Program-made: the position numbers and the translations under genes
Shown: piece by piece, positions 1 to 6,132 of the stretch
Layout of the letters: every line of letters starts with the position of its first letter
Numbering within the stretch: position 1 is the first letter of the stretch
Notes under the pieces: model-generated
What the model saw: only the letters and a program-made list of their open reading frames with translations
The model's database searches: none
What the model was told of the DNA's origin: nothing
Assembly (NCBI GenBank): GCA_024277695.1
Contig: JAJRUR010000116.1
Coordinates: 1-6,206, forward strand
Origin: Bacteroidota bacterium
GTDB taxonomy: Bacteria > Bacteroidota > Bacteroidia > Chitinophagales > Saprospiraceae
DNA: 6,206 bases
Reading direction: 5' to 3'

Positions 1-1
1 A

Positions 2-139
2 TATAGTGCTTATATGGCTAAATACGTCATGGACTTGATGAAGAAGCACTGTCCTGATCTACATTTAGGACGTTCTATTTTTCCGCTAAATGTACGAGAA
101 TCTAAATTTTTGTATATTTACATAACATTAGACTTGTAA
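2..139 (+). CDS. Possible C-terminal fragment of an unidentified protein
   Basis: This frame is open from the left window edge to a TAA at 137-139, giving 45 residues. The tail has ordinary protein-like composition: an amphipathic stretch with paired lysines (around AKYVMDLMKKHCPDL), then a polar segment, then a hydrophobic end (KFLYIYITLDL). It stops 19 nt before the ATG of the next plus-strand gene, which would suit a preceding gene in the same transcription unit. I do not recognise the family. Forty-five open codons in AT-rich DNA could also arise by chance, so this call rests only on the open frame and its neat spacing. The 5' part lies outside the window. Confidence 0.35.
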   Translation, partial: YSAYMAKYVMDLMKKHCPDLHLGRSIFPLNVRESKFLYIYITLDL

Positions 140-144
140 GCTAA

Positions 145-152
145 TAAATTTG
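145..152 (+). promoter_or_regulatory. Candidate Bacteroidota -7 element (TAAATTTG)
   Basis: TAAATTTG fits the Bacteroidota -7 consensus TAnnTTTG exactly. It ends 6 nt before the ATG at 159, so transcription from it would start almost at the start codon and give a nearly leaderless message. No TTTG -33 element is seen at the expected 19-25 nt upstream; the nearest TTTG is at 109-112, too far away. An eight-base degenerate match in AT-rich DNA is weak evidence alone. Confidence 0.2.
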
Positions 153-158
153 ATACCA

Positions 159-794
159 ATGAAAACAATATATTATCTGCTCATCATCTTTGCCTTCATG
201 ATATTTTCTAATTTTACCTGTGATGATTGTGAAGATAGAGTTCATGATCAATCAGACTTTGCTATAAGTCTCCGTTCTACTCAGAGCAGTGTGGATGTAG
301 GCGATACTTTGATCTTGGATGGACTCTTCAACTCCACATTCGAATTAAAATTCAGCCAAACACAGTATGACAATGCTGACCAGTTGATCGAATATGGACT
401 CGAAATCTTTGAGATTACTGCGAATAGTATAGATGCCGCTGACGCTAGAACGAATTTTGATTTCGTTGGAATTGAAGGAGATGTAATTGTTTCTCAGGGC
501 AGACCGTTCAAGCTATCTATTTGGAATACCTGTGGCAGTGATCTATGTATGCTTACATTGGGTTTAATCCCCCAAAAACCCGGCTATTATGGAATTGTCC
601 TAAAATCAGGAGCATTCGGAATGGAAAACGATTGTCAATCATTTACTCTGAATCCTAGTGAGATAGAGACAGACGGGACGAATAATTTTGAGATATTAAG
701 TGAGATCAATCAATCAAGTCTAAGGATAAACCGTGTGTTTTATAAAAAACCTGAAGCAGAACCCCGATTATATTTCTTTAAAGTAGTGGAGTGA
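159..794 (+). CDS. Predicted exported lipoprotein of unknown function
   Basis: The protein has 211 residues from the ATG at 159. An in-frame TTG at 150 would add MIP in front, but the ATG gives a cleaner signal peptide: MKT, a hydrophobic core at about residues 4-16, then SNFTC with Cys21. The lipobox is poor (Asn, Phe, Thr before Cys), so type II cleavage is inferred. Residues 22-26 are DDCED; an acidic patch right after the lipidated cysteine resembles the lipoprotein surface-export signal described in Bacteroidetes. The mature part is polar and probably beta-rich, with segments such as SSVDVGDTLILDG, and has further cysteines in WNTCGSDLC and NDCQ that could form disulphides. No enzymatic motif is visible and I do not recognise the family. 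The gene is convergent with the kinase downstream. The reading frame is well supported; the function is unknown. Confidence 0.8.
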   Translation: MKTIYYLLIIFAFMIFSNFTCDDCEDRVHDQSDFAISLRSTQSSVDVGDTLILDGLFNSTFELKFSQTQYDNADQLIEYGLEIFEITANSIDAADARTNFDFVGIEGDVIVSQGRPFKLSIWNTCGSDLCMLTLGLIPQKPGYYGIVLKSGAFGMENDCQSFTLNPSEIETDGTNNFEILSEINQSSLRINRVFYKKPEAEPRLYFFKVVE

Positions 795-824
795 TAATTG
801 CTTCTTTTACTCATAAGTCGATCT

Positions 825-856
825 GGTATAGCCATCGTATCTCAAAGATGAATACC
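825..856. terminator. Weak inverted repeat between convergent genes, possible terminator
   Basis: The arms GGTAT (825-829) and ATACC (852-856) enclose an inner pair, CATC (833-836) and GATG (847-850), with a 10-nt loop. The structure sits midway in the 77-nt gap between two convergent genes, where a bidirectional terminator would be expected. Neither side has a run of T, and the stem is interrupted by a 3/1 internal loop, so the call is tentative. Confidence 0.22.
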
Positions 857-871
857 TTGCATCAGAAATAT

Positions 872-1522
872 TTATAAATCCTGCTGAAACAAACCGTGCA
901 ATTGGCCCTGCACTTTTTGAATGATATCGCCGAGATCCTCCGGACTGTTGATAAAGTCTATTTTGTCCACGTCTATGATCAGCAGATTGCCGATGTCATA
1001 TGACTCTATCCATCGCTCATATCTGTGGTTGAGCTGCTTGAGATATTCCAAACTAATATTACCTTCATAGTCACGACCTCTATCCTGAATGTGTGATACA
1101 AGAGTAGAAATGTTTGCCTTGAGATAAATCAACAAATCCGGTGCCTCTACTTGAGCTGACATGGTTTGAAACAAATCTAAGTAGTTGTCAAAATCTCTTT
1201 GCTCCATCAGTCCCATCTCATGTAGATTGGGTGCAAAAATCATAGCATCCTCGTAGATCGTCCTATCCTGAATTACAGTTCTGTCTCCCTTCCGAATATC
1301 CAATACTTGCTTGTATCTGCTATTGAGAAAATATATCTGAAGATTAAATGCCCAACGCTTCATATCTGTATAAAAATCACTCAGGTACGGATTACTGGTA
1401 GTGTCCTCGTAATGCACATCCCAGTTAAAATGTTTTGCCAGCTTTTCTGATAGCGTGGTTTTTCCGGCTCCAATATTACCGGCGATGGCGATATGCTTAA
1501 CTTTATGTGTACTATTTATCAT
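872..1522 (-). CDS. Deoxynucleoside kinase (dGK/dCK-type, PF01712 family)
   Basis: This cytosolic enzyme phosphorylates deoxynucleosides to 5'-monophosphates with ATP in the purine/pyrimidine salvage pathway. The 216 residues match the usual length of bacterial dNKs. Residues 15-23, GNIGAGKTT, are the P-loop. Glu39 in HYED is the likely catalytic base, and NPYL (44-47) corresponds to the conserved segment after it. VIQDRTIYED (83-92) holds the DRT version of the D/E-R-S motif that binds the substrate sugar. RGRDYE (148-153) is the arginine-rich lid, with Arg148 and Arg150 contacting ATP phosphates. Start: the ATG at 1520-1522 precedes the P-loop strand by a short leader, normal for the family; no Shine-Dalgarno is seen. 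The gene stands alone, divergent from the ABC ATPase. Substrate preference (dAdo, dGuo or dCyd) cannot be read from the sequence. It could be annotated as deoxyadenosine/deoxyguanosine kinase by similarity. Confidence 0.93.
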   Translation of the reverse strand: MINSTHKVKHIAIAGNIGAGKTTLSEKLAKHFNWDVHYEDTTSNPYLSDFYTDMKRWAFNLQIYFLNSRYKQVLDIRKGDRTVIQDRTIYEDAMIFAPNLHEMGLMEQRDFDNYLDLFQTMSAQVEAPDLLIYLKANISTLVSHIQDRGRDYEGNISLEYLKQLNHRYERWIESYDIGNLLIIDVDKIDFINSPEDLGDIIQKVQGQLHGLFQQDL

Positions 1523-1576
1523 CCTATATGTCTATTCGGTGTCCAAAATATGTACTTTAGCCGAAGCATAGTAGTG

Positions 1577-1595
1577 AATCATCTAAAAAATGATT
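1577..1595. repeat. Short inverted repeat in the divergent promoter region
   Basis: AATCAT (1577-1582) and ATGATT (1590-1595) are perfect 6-bp arms around a 7-nt A-rich loop. They lie in the 105-nt gap that must hold the promoters of the divergent kinase and ABC ATPase genes, so a regulator site is conceivable. Arms this short occur often by chance in AT-rich DNA. I could not assign an exact TAnnTTTG promoter to either gene; near matches are one base out of register. Confidence 0.2.
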
Positions 1596-1627
1596 AAATA
1601 TTTAGTATTTGGTTCTACATTGGCGCT

Positions 1628-2359
1628 ATGAATAAGCTAATAGCTACAAAAAATCTCCGCAAGATCTATCAGATGGGTACAGAAGAAGTGCGAGCTCTCA
1701 ACGGTATCAGCATAGATATTTTTGAAAATGAATTCATCGCTCTCATGGGTGCCTCAGGATCTGGCAAATCTACACTGATGAATGTATTGGGCTGCCTCGA
1801 TACCCCTACTTCCGGTAGTTATATCCTCAATGGTCAAGACGTAAGTCAGATGAATGATGATGAACTCTCATCTATACGCAATAAAGAAATCGGCTTTGTC
1901 TTTCAGACCTTCAACCTTCTGCCGCGTATGAGCTCTCTGGACAATGTGGCTCTACCGCTGGTCTATGCCGGAATAAGCCAATCTACCCGAAGAGAAAAAG
2001 CCCTCAATGCACTCGATAAAGTGGGCTTGGCTGATAGAGTGCATCACAAACCCAATGAACTCTCCGGAGGACAGCGTCAGCGAGTAGCCATAGCACGCGC
2101 TATAGTAAATAAACCCTCCATCATTTTGGCAGACGAACCGACAGGAAATCTGGATACTAAGACATCTATCGAAATCATGCAGATTTTTGAAGAGATCCAC
2201 GCTTTGGGCAATACTATTATTTTGGTTACGCATGAGCCGGATATCGCTGTACACGCACATCGCCATATCAAACTCAGAGACGGTATCGTCGAATCCGACA
2301 AAACCAATTCGCAAATCATCAAAGCTTCCGATCCGAGCCATCGATATCATATAGAGTAG
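1628..2359 (+). CDS. ABC transporter ATP-binding protein, LolD/MacB type
   Basis: This cytoplasmic ATPase subunit should work with a FtsX/MacB-type membrane permease to drive lipoprotein release, antimicrobial-peptide or macrolide export, or envelope signalling. All nucleotide-binding motifs are intact in 243 residues: A-loop Tyr14, Walker A GASGSGKST (41-49), Q-loop Gln93 in FVFQTFNLLP, signature LSGGQRQR (145-152), Walker B ending LADEP (167-171), the D-loop at NLD (174-176), and switch His202 in VTHE. LSGGQRQRVAIARA, LADEPTGNLD and FQTFNLLP are typical of the LolD/MacB/FtsE-like branch. About 20 polar residues extend past the fold at the C terminus. The ATG at 1628 puts MNKLIATKNLRKIY at the N terminus, the usual family start; there is no Shine-Dalgarno. 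No permease lies in the window, so the transported substrate cannot be named and lolD would be over-specific. The adenosyltransferase follows after 120 nt and may be co-transcribed. Confidence 0.93.
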   Translation: MNKLIATKNLRKIYQMGTEEVRALNGISIDIFENEFIALMGASGSGKSTLMNVLGCLDTPTSGSYILNGQDVSQMNDDELSSIRNKEIGFVFQTFNLLPRMSSLDNVALPLVYAGISQSTRREKALNALDKVGLADRVHHKPNELSGGQRQRVAIARAIVNKPSIILADEPTGNLDTKTSIEIMQIFEEIHALGNTIILVTHEPDIAVHAHRHIKLRDGIVESDKTNSQIIKASDPSHRYHIE

Positions 2360-2479
2360 GGGAGAGTTCATTATTACAAAACCAACTATGCGATATTACA
2401 TTTTAGTTGCCCAAAAATTTTCGATTATCCTTCGTAGCTCCCAAACTGCATGTATCTTTATGCGCATATTTTGACGGTT

Positions 2480-3019
2480 ATGAAAATATACACAAAGTCA
2501 GGTGATTCCGGTAAGACATCTTTATTTGGGGGGACTAGACTCCGAAAGGATCATATACGTATAGAGGCATATGGTACTGTAGATGAAACCAATGCAGCTA
2601 TAGGAGTCCTCCTGTCCCATCTGGATCAAAAATACGACGAATTGGAAGAGATCCAGTCCGAACTCTTTGATATCGGAGCACATTTGGCCTCCGATGGGCG
2701 TAAAGACCAAAAATTGCCCAAATTGGACAAAAAATCTATCCAAACACTCGAAGAAGCGATTGACCAAATGACAGAAAGCCTCAAACCGCTTCGTGCATTT
2801 ATTTTGCCGGGTGGATCTTCTGCTGGTGCTGCAGCGCATCTTGCGCGTACCATTTGTAGAAGAGCAGAGCGTAGGGTAGTGAGCTTAGCAGAAGTAGAAG
2901 ATGTTGACCCTTTTATCATCAAATATCTCAACCGCTTGTCCGATTATTTATTTACGCTAAGTCGCAAAATCAATCAAAACGCACAGATAGAAGAAACCAA
3001 ATGGAAGCCAAAAAGCTAA
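2480..3019 (+). CDS. Cob(I)alamin adenosyltransferase, PduO type
   Basis: This cytosolic trimeric enzyme transfers the 5'-deoxyadenosyl group of ATP to cob(I)alamin, making adenosylcobalamin for enzymes such as methylmalonyl-CoA mutase or B12-dependent ribonucleotide reductase. The chosen ATG at 2480 gives 179 residues starting MKIYTKSGDSGKTSLFGG, the family's N-terminal ATP-binding segment; the upstream in-frame ATG at 2450 would add ten atypical residues. Other signatures are YGTVDETNA (31-39, with Asp35), FILPGGSSAGA (107-117), the arginine-rich ARTICRRAER (122-131) and YLNRLSDYLF (149-158). The FILPGG phenylalanine and the arginines are the positions known to shape the cobalamin and ATP site in characterised PduO proteins. 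The final 19 nt overlap the start of the next gene. A weak -7-like TATCTTTA at 2453-2460 would place transcription start just before the chosen ATG. No B12 riboswitch is evident in the 120-nt leader. The specific symbol (pduO, cobO or mmaB) is left open. Confidence 0.93.
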   Translation: MKIYTKSGDSGKTSLFGGTRLRKDHIRIEAYGTVDETNAAIGVLLSHLDQKYDELEEIQSELFDIGAHLASDGRKDQKLPKLDKKSIQTLEEAIDQMTESLKPLRAFILPGGSSAGAAAHLARTICRRAERRVVSLAEVEDVDPFIIKYLNRLSDYLFTLSRKINQNAQIEETKWKPKS

Positions 3020-5100
3020 AATCCTTCAATAGTATTCTCAATTCGCTACCGGGCATACTCAAATATGTACTGATCGCTGCCGTGATCACATTTATTAGTT
3101 GGTTATATCCCGATAAGGCGCGCTTTAGCTACGAATATAAAAACGGATCCACATGGAATTACGACGACCTCTATGCGCCTTTTGACTTCCCGTTGATAAA
3201 GACCGAGGATGAATTAAAAGCAGCACGACAAAAATTAATAGAAGGACATACACCTTATTATCGCAAAGACCCTCGGATAAGCGAAGAACATATTCAGTCT
3301 TTTATAGAAGAGCTCAATATACTAGGGGATAGCTTATGGCGTACTCCTAGATTGCAATCTATCAAGATGGAACTAGAAAGAGTAGGCATCTCTTTTTTAA
3401 AAAACGCTTATGATCAAGGAATCATCAAAGTGGATTCTTTGCATCGCTCCAAAGACCCGTCTTTTCTTATACAATTAATTGAACATAACAATACTAAGCC
3501 GCACATAATCAGCAATATAAAGAATGTAGATGAAGTGAGAAATACTTGGATACGGCGCATAAAAGCTATTCCACAGATACCGGACTCCCTCGGTAGATTG
3601 TTGCTCCCATTTGTACAAGCTAATATCCAACTCGATAGGGCACTGACAGAAAGTAGTCTCGAAGAGCAACTCAGTAAGCTATCCAAGACCGAAGGTCTAT
3701 TCAAAAAAGGAGATATGATCGTCAGTAAAGGATATCTCATTACGGATGAAGTCTATAAAAAAATCAATTCGTATAAATACCAATACGAAACCCAAATCAT
3801 CGGAAGTAAGTCTCCTTGGGGGATACTCGGCGGATATAGTCTGTTGACTTTAATCCTGGTCGGATTATTATTGTTTTATCTCTACAGCTATCACAGAGAA
3901 GTGTTTGATAGCTTTTCAGGTATATTGTTTCTTCTGATGTGGTTGGCTCTTTATGCCTATGCTGTCAGTGCCGTCGAAAAAATACCCAATATCAGTACTT
4001 TTATTGTTCCTTTTGCTATTGCACCTCTGGTCATTAAGAACTTCTTCAATCACAGCATTGCACTATTTGTTTTGTTGATCATGGCACTTATCACCAGCTT
4101 TATCAGTACACTGGGATATGAGTTTACTTTTTTGACGATCTTATCCGGCGTAGTCGCTATACTAGGAGATAGTGAAACGCGATCTTGGAATCAATTCTTC
4201 AAAACCATCCTACTTGTTTTGGGTGCCTATCTATTAGGAAACCTTGGTTTGGAGTTGATAAAACAAGGCAATCTCAACGAGATGAACTTTTCTACCAATA
4301 TTTGGTTTATCGCTAACGCCTTTTTGACACTCTTGGCTTATCCTATGATCCCTCTACTGGAGCGCATCTTCGGTTATACATCATCGATTACTCTTGCTGA
4401 ATTGGCAGATTTTAATAAACCCTTGCTCAAGGACCTCTCCCTAAGAGCCAAAGGTACATTCCAGCACTCTCTCCAAGTATCAAACCTCGCTGCTGCTGCC
4501 GCAGATAGGATAGGGGCAAACTCCTTGCTCATCAAAACGGCTGCTCTTTACCACGATATCGGCAAACTTGCAGAACCACAGTACTTTATCGAAAACCAAC
4601 ACGGCCAAAATCCTCACGATACGCTAAATAACCCCTTCGAAAGTGCACGAAAAATCATTGACCACGTGATTTTAGGAGAAAAAATGGCAAAAAAACACCG
4701 TATTCCTACTGTAATTATCGATTTTATAAATACGCACCACGGTGACTCAAGAGTCGAGTACTTTTATAGAAAACAATTGGAACGCAAACCGGACGGCGAA
4801 TTTGACGAAAGTCTTTTTCGGTATCCGGGACCAAAACCCCGTACCAAAGAACAGACAATCTTGATGCTGGCTGATACCATAGAAGCTGCTTCCAAAAGCC
4901 TCAAACAACCTGATGAGAAAAGTATAAAAGATCTTATCGACAAACTGATCACGCAAAAAATCCAAGATGGACAGTTGAAAGATTCGCCTTTGAGCTATAA
5001 AGAATTAGAGATGTGTCGCGCTTCTTTTAATACTACACTCCAAAGTATATATCACGTGCGTATAGCTTATCCAGATGCTAAGACGAATCAAATATCTTAA
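3001..5100 (+). CDS. pgpH: 7TM-HD membrane phosphohydrolase, PgpH-family c-di-AMP phosphodiesterase
   Basis: Members of this inner-membrane family hydrolyse cyclic di-AMP to pApA; activity here is inferred by family. The 699 residues are close to the roughly 710 of Firmicute PgpH. In order: a first TM helix at about 20-37; an extracytoplasmic 7TMR-HDED region at about 38-270, opening with the family pattern (WNYDDLYAPFDFPLIKTEDE); seven membrane segments at about 274-455; a linker with LLERIFGYT; then a cytoplasmic HD domain. Metal ligands expected of an HD phosphohydrolase are visible: His489 (FQHS), His518-Asp519 (YHDIGK), His555 (IDHV), His579-His580 (THHG) and Asp625 (LADTIEAA). All look intact, so it is probably active. 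The ATG at 3001 is the only sensible start, since no other Met precedes the conserved N-terminal region; it lies inside the preceding gene, suggesting translational coupling. Its physiological partner, a diadenylate cyclase, is not in the window. Confidence 0.9.
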   Translation: MEAKKLKSFNSILNSLPGILKYVLIAAVITFISWLYPDKARFSYEYKNGSTWNYDDLYAPFDFPLIKTEDELKAARQKLIEGHTPYYRKDPRISEEHIQSFIEELNILGDSLWRTPRLQSIKMELERVGISFLKNAYDQGIIKVDSLHRSKDPSFLIQLIEHNNTKPHIISNIKNVDEVRNTWIRRIKAIPQIPDSLGRLLLPFVQANIQLDRALTESSLEEQLSKLSKTEGLFKKGDMIVSKGYLITDEVYKKINSYKYQYETQIIGSKSPWGILGGYSLLTLILVGLLLFYLYSYHREVFDSFSGILFLLMWLALYAYAVSAVEKIPNISTFIVPFAIAPLVIKNFFNHSIALFVLLIMALITSFISTLGYEFTFLTILSGVVAILGDSETRSWNQFFKTILLVLGAYLLGNLGLELIKQGNLNEMNFSTNIWFIANAFLTLLAYPMIPLLERIFGYTSSITLAELADFNKPLLKDLSLRAKGTFQHSLQVSNLAAAAADRIGANSLLIKTAALYHDIGKLAEPQYFIENQHGQNPHDTLNNPFESARKIIDHVILGEKMAKKHRIPTVIIDFINTHHGDSRVEYFYRKQLERKPDGEFDESLFRYPGPKPRTKEQTILMLADTIEAASKSLKQPDEKSIKDLIDKLITQKIQDGQLKDSPLSYKELEMCRASFNTTLQSIYHVRIAYPDAKTNQIS

Positions 5101-5107
5101 CTTCTAA

Positions 5108-5151
5108 ATGTGGGTGATCCTTGTCTGGTAAAAACCTTGAACAACTCACAT
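5108..5151. terminator. Inverted repeat between the HD phosphohydrolase and the toxin gene, possible terminator
   Basis: ATGTGGGT (5108-5115) can pair with ACTCACAT (5144-5151) over 8 bp including one G-U wobble when transcribed from the plus strand. The 28-nt loop contains a small inner GGT/ACC pair. It begins 7 nt after the stop of the long gene and lies in the 69-nt gap between convergent genes, the right place for a terminator. No T run follows, and the loop is long. Confidence 0.25.
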
Positions 5152-5169
5152 ATGGTGTTATCGAAAGAC

Positions 5170-5622
5170 TTATTTTAGTAACCTGGAATCAAAATAAAAA
5201 CGCCGCTGATAAAGAATTTTTACTGCTATATAATCTTTATGGATACAATTGAGCAAAATATTATTAGATGAGTGTATTATACTGCTAGGCACTTTTAACG
5301 CTAATGTTTTACCGTCATCTATCCATCTTTGACCTATCTCAGAAAGTACAGTCGGTGCAGGAAATTGATGCCAATTTGCAGGTAAATCTTTTGGAGTTAA
5401 TACTGTGATAGAATCATCTGGTATCTCTATAGTCAAAATGTCTAGCTCAGGTGTCATCATAGGGGGAATGTGCACTATGTTTTCGAGTAGAGCTATTTCT
5501 TTACTTTCTCCTGTATATAATACCGGCGTTCCCTTTTTATTCCATCTTCCCGGATAAATAGATGCTCCATATCCACTAATATCAGATGCCCTGTTACTTT
5601 TAGCTATTCTATATACAATCAT
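5170..5622 (-). CDS. RES-domain toxin (MbcT-like, NAD+-degrading)
   Basis: RES toxins of type II toxin-antitoxin systems consume NAD+ by phosphorolysis or hydrolysis and arrest growth when freed from the Xre-type antitoxin. The 150-residue protein matches the compact family length. Visible signatures are YRI (4-6), GRWNKKGTPVLYTG (25-38, with Arg26 and Tyr36), ALLENIVH (44-51, with Glu47), and KVPSSI (110-115, with Ser113), followed by NILLNCIHKDY (121-131). Arg26, Glu47 and Ser113 are the residues for which RES is named. In many relatives the last motif reads N-P-x-H; here the proline position is Cys126, while Asn125 and His128 remain. The ATG at 5620-5622 lies 5 nt after the antitoxin stop, so translation is likely coupled. 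AT content is higher than in the core genes (about 36 % GC by hand count), suggesting acquisition. No frameshift is seen, and the toxin appears intact. Confidence 0.9.
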   Translation of the reverse strand: MIVYRIAKSNRASDISGYGASIYPGRWNKKGTPVLYTGESKEIALLENIVHIPPMMTPELDILTIEIPDDSITVLTPKDLPANWHQFPAPTVLSEIGQRWIDDGKTLALKVPSSIIHSSNNILLNCIHKDYIAVKILYQRRFYFDSRLLK

Positions 5623-5627
5623 ACAGC

Positions 5628-6092
5628 TTAACTATAAACTCCATACTCAATTCTTCCTAACAAGTCTTTAACCTTAGATATACCACCGGGTAATTCTAAC
5701 AATTCTTTTGGCTCTAAACCACCAAGTGCTGTATTCGGCAAATAAATCCATTTGAAGAAATTATCGCCATTTTCAAAAACTTCTGATCCATAAAGAAATA
5801 AATCGGTTAATTCAAATAGTTGTATTGAATAATTTCTCTCTAACTTTTTGTTCGTACGAATCCATCTGTAAATTGTAGGATCAGAGATATTTAAGAGTTC
5901 GGCTATGAACTTACGAGAAATTTCAAAATGCTTTCTAAAATTATTAATAACATTGGGGTGCAATCCTTTATTTGCAATTGTTATAAAATCAAAAGGACTT
6001 TCAATGTTTGATTTTATATACTTTTTCCCGAGAATACGTCTTAGCTTTTCATAGCGTTCCGTGGTATTCATTTCTTCTTGCTTTGTTATCAT
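5628..6092 (-). CDS. Xre/MbcA/ParS-type antitoxin (DUF2384) of the RES toxin
   Basis: This protein should bind and block the RES toxin encoded just downstream and repress its own promoter. It has 154 residues from the ATG at 6090-6092; a second ATG at 6069-6071 would drop seven residues, and neither has a clear ribosome binding site. Residues about 58-82 (ISRKFIAELLNISDPTIYRW onward) form a helix-turn-helix of the Xre-like type. The C-terminal toxin-binding domain runs from about 97 to 154 and shows FFKWIYLPNTALGG (112-125), EPKELLELPGG (127-137) and the ending RIEYGVYS. In characterised RES-Xre pairs the antitoxin C terminus occupies the toxin active site, and the preserved GVYS end fits that. 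Gene order, antitoxin first with a 5-nt gap, is typical. GC is about 31 % by hand count, the lowest of any gene here. The operator candidate lies 19 nt upstream. Confidence 0.9.
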   Translation of the reverse strand: MITKQEEMNTTERYEKLRRILGKKYIKSNIESPFDFITIANKGLHPNVINNFRKHFEISRKFIAELLNISDPTIYRWIRTNKKLERNYSIQLFELTDLFLYGSEVFENGDNFFKWIYLPNTALGGLEPKELLELPGGISKVKDLLGRIEYGVYS

Positions 6093-6110
6093 TTACATCT
6101 CTAATTAATA

Positions 6111-6132
6111 TTTGATAATATATATTATTAAA
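6111..6132. promoter_or_regulatory. AT-rich dyad upstream of the antitoxin, candidate autoregulatory operator
   Basis: The 14 bases at 6115-6128 (ATAATATATATTAT) are a perfect palindrome. The symmetry continues to 6111-6132 with a single mismatched pair (6114/6129), so 20 of 22 bases fit the dyad. The centre is 29-30 nt upstream of the antitoxin ATG at 6092, within the expected promoter region. An antitoxin with a helix-turn-helix domain needs a symmetric site of this size to repress its operon. The caveat is that the block is almost pure A/T, where chance palindromes are common. Confidence 0.4.

Noticed and set aside
1952..2371. Long minus-strand open frames opposite the ABC ATPase.
   Set aside because: They lie entirely antisense to a gene with every ABC motif intact, have cysteine- and serine-rich atypical composition and resemble no family. 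They are shadows of the coding strand, as are the antisense frames inside the adenosyltransferase and the HD phosphohydrolase genes.
2383..2409. CAACTA/TAGTTG inverted repeat with a 15-nt loop after the ABC ATPase, considered as a terminator.
   Set aside because: The stem is only 6 bp, the loop is long and no T run follows, so it cannot be told from chance. I therefore do not split the ABC ATPase from the downstream genes on this basis.
2360..2479. Leader of the adenosyltransferase gene checked for a cobalamin riboswitch.
   Set aside because: At 120 nt it is shorter than a typical cobalamin riboswitch and shows no recognisable B12-box-like segment or multi-stem structure. The GGGAG (2360-2364) and CTCCC (2438-2442) pair alone is not enough.
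2450..2479. Upstream in-frame ATG at 2450 as the adenosyltransferase start.
   Set aside because: It would add ten residues (MYLYAHILTV) not seen in the family, whose N terminus normally begins just before the KIYTKSGD-type segment. The ATG at 2480 fits.
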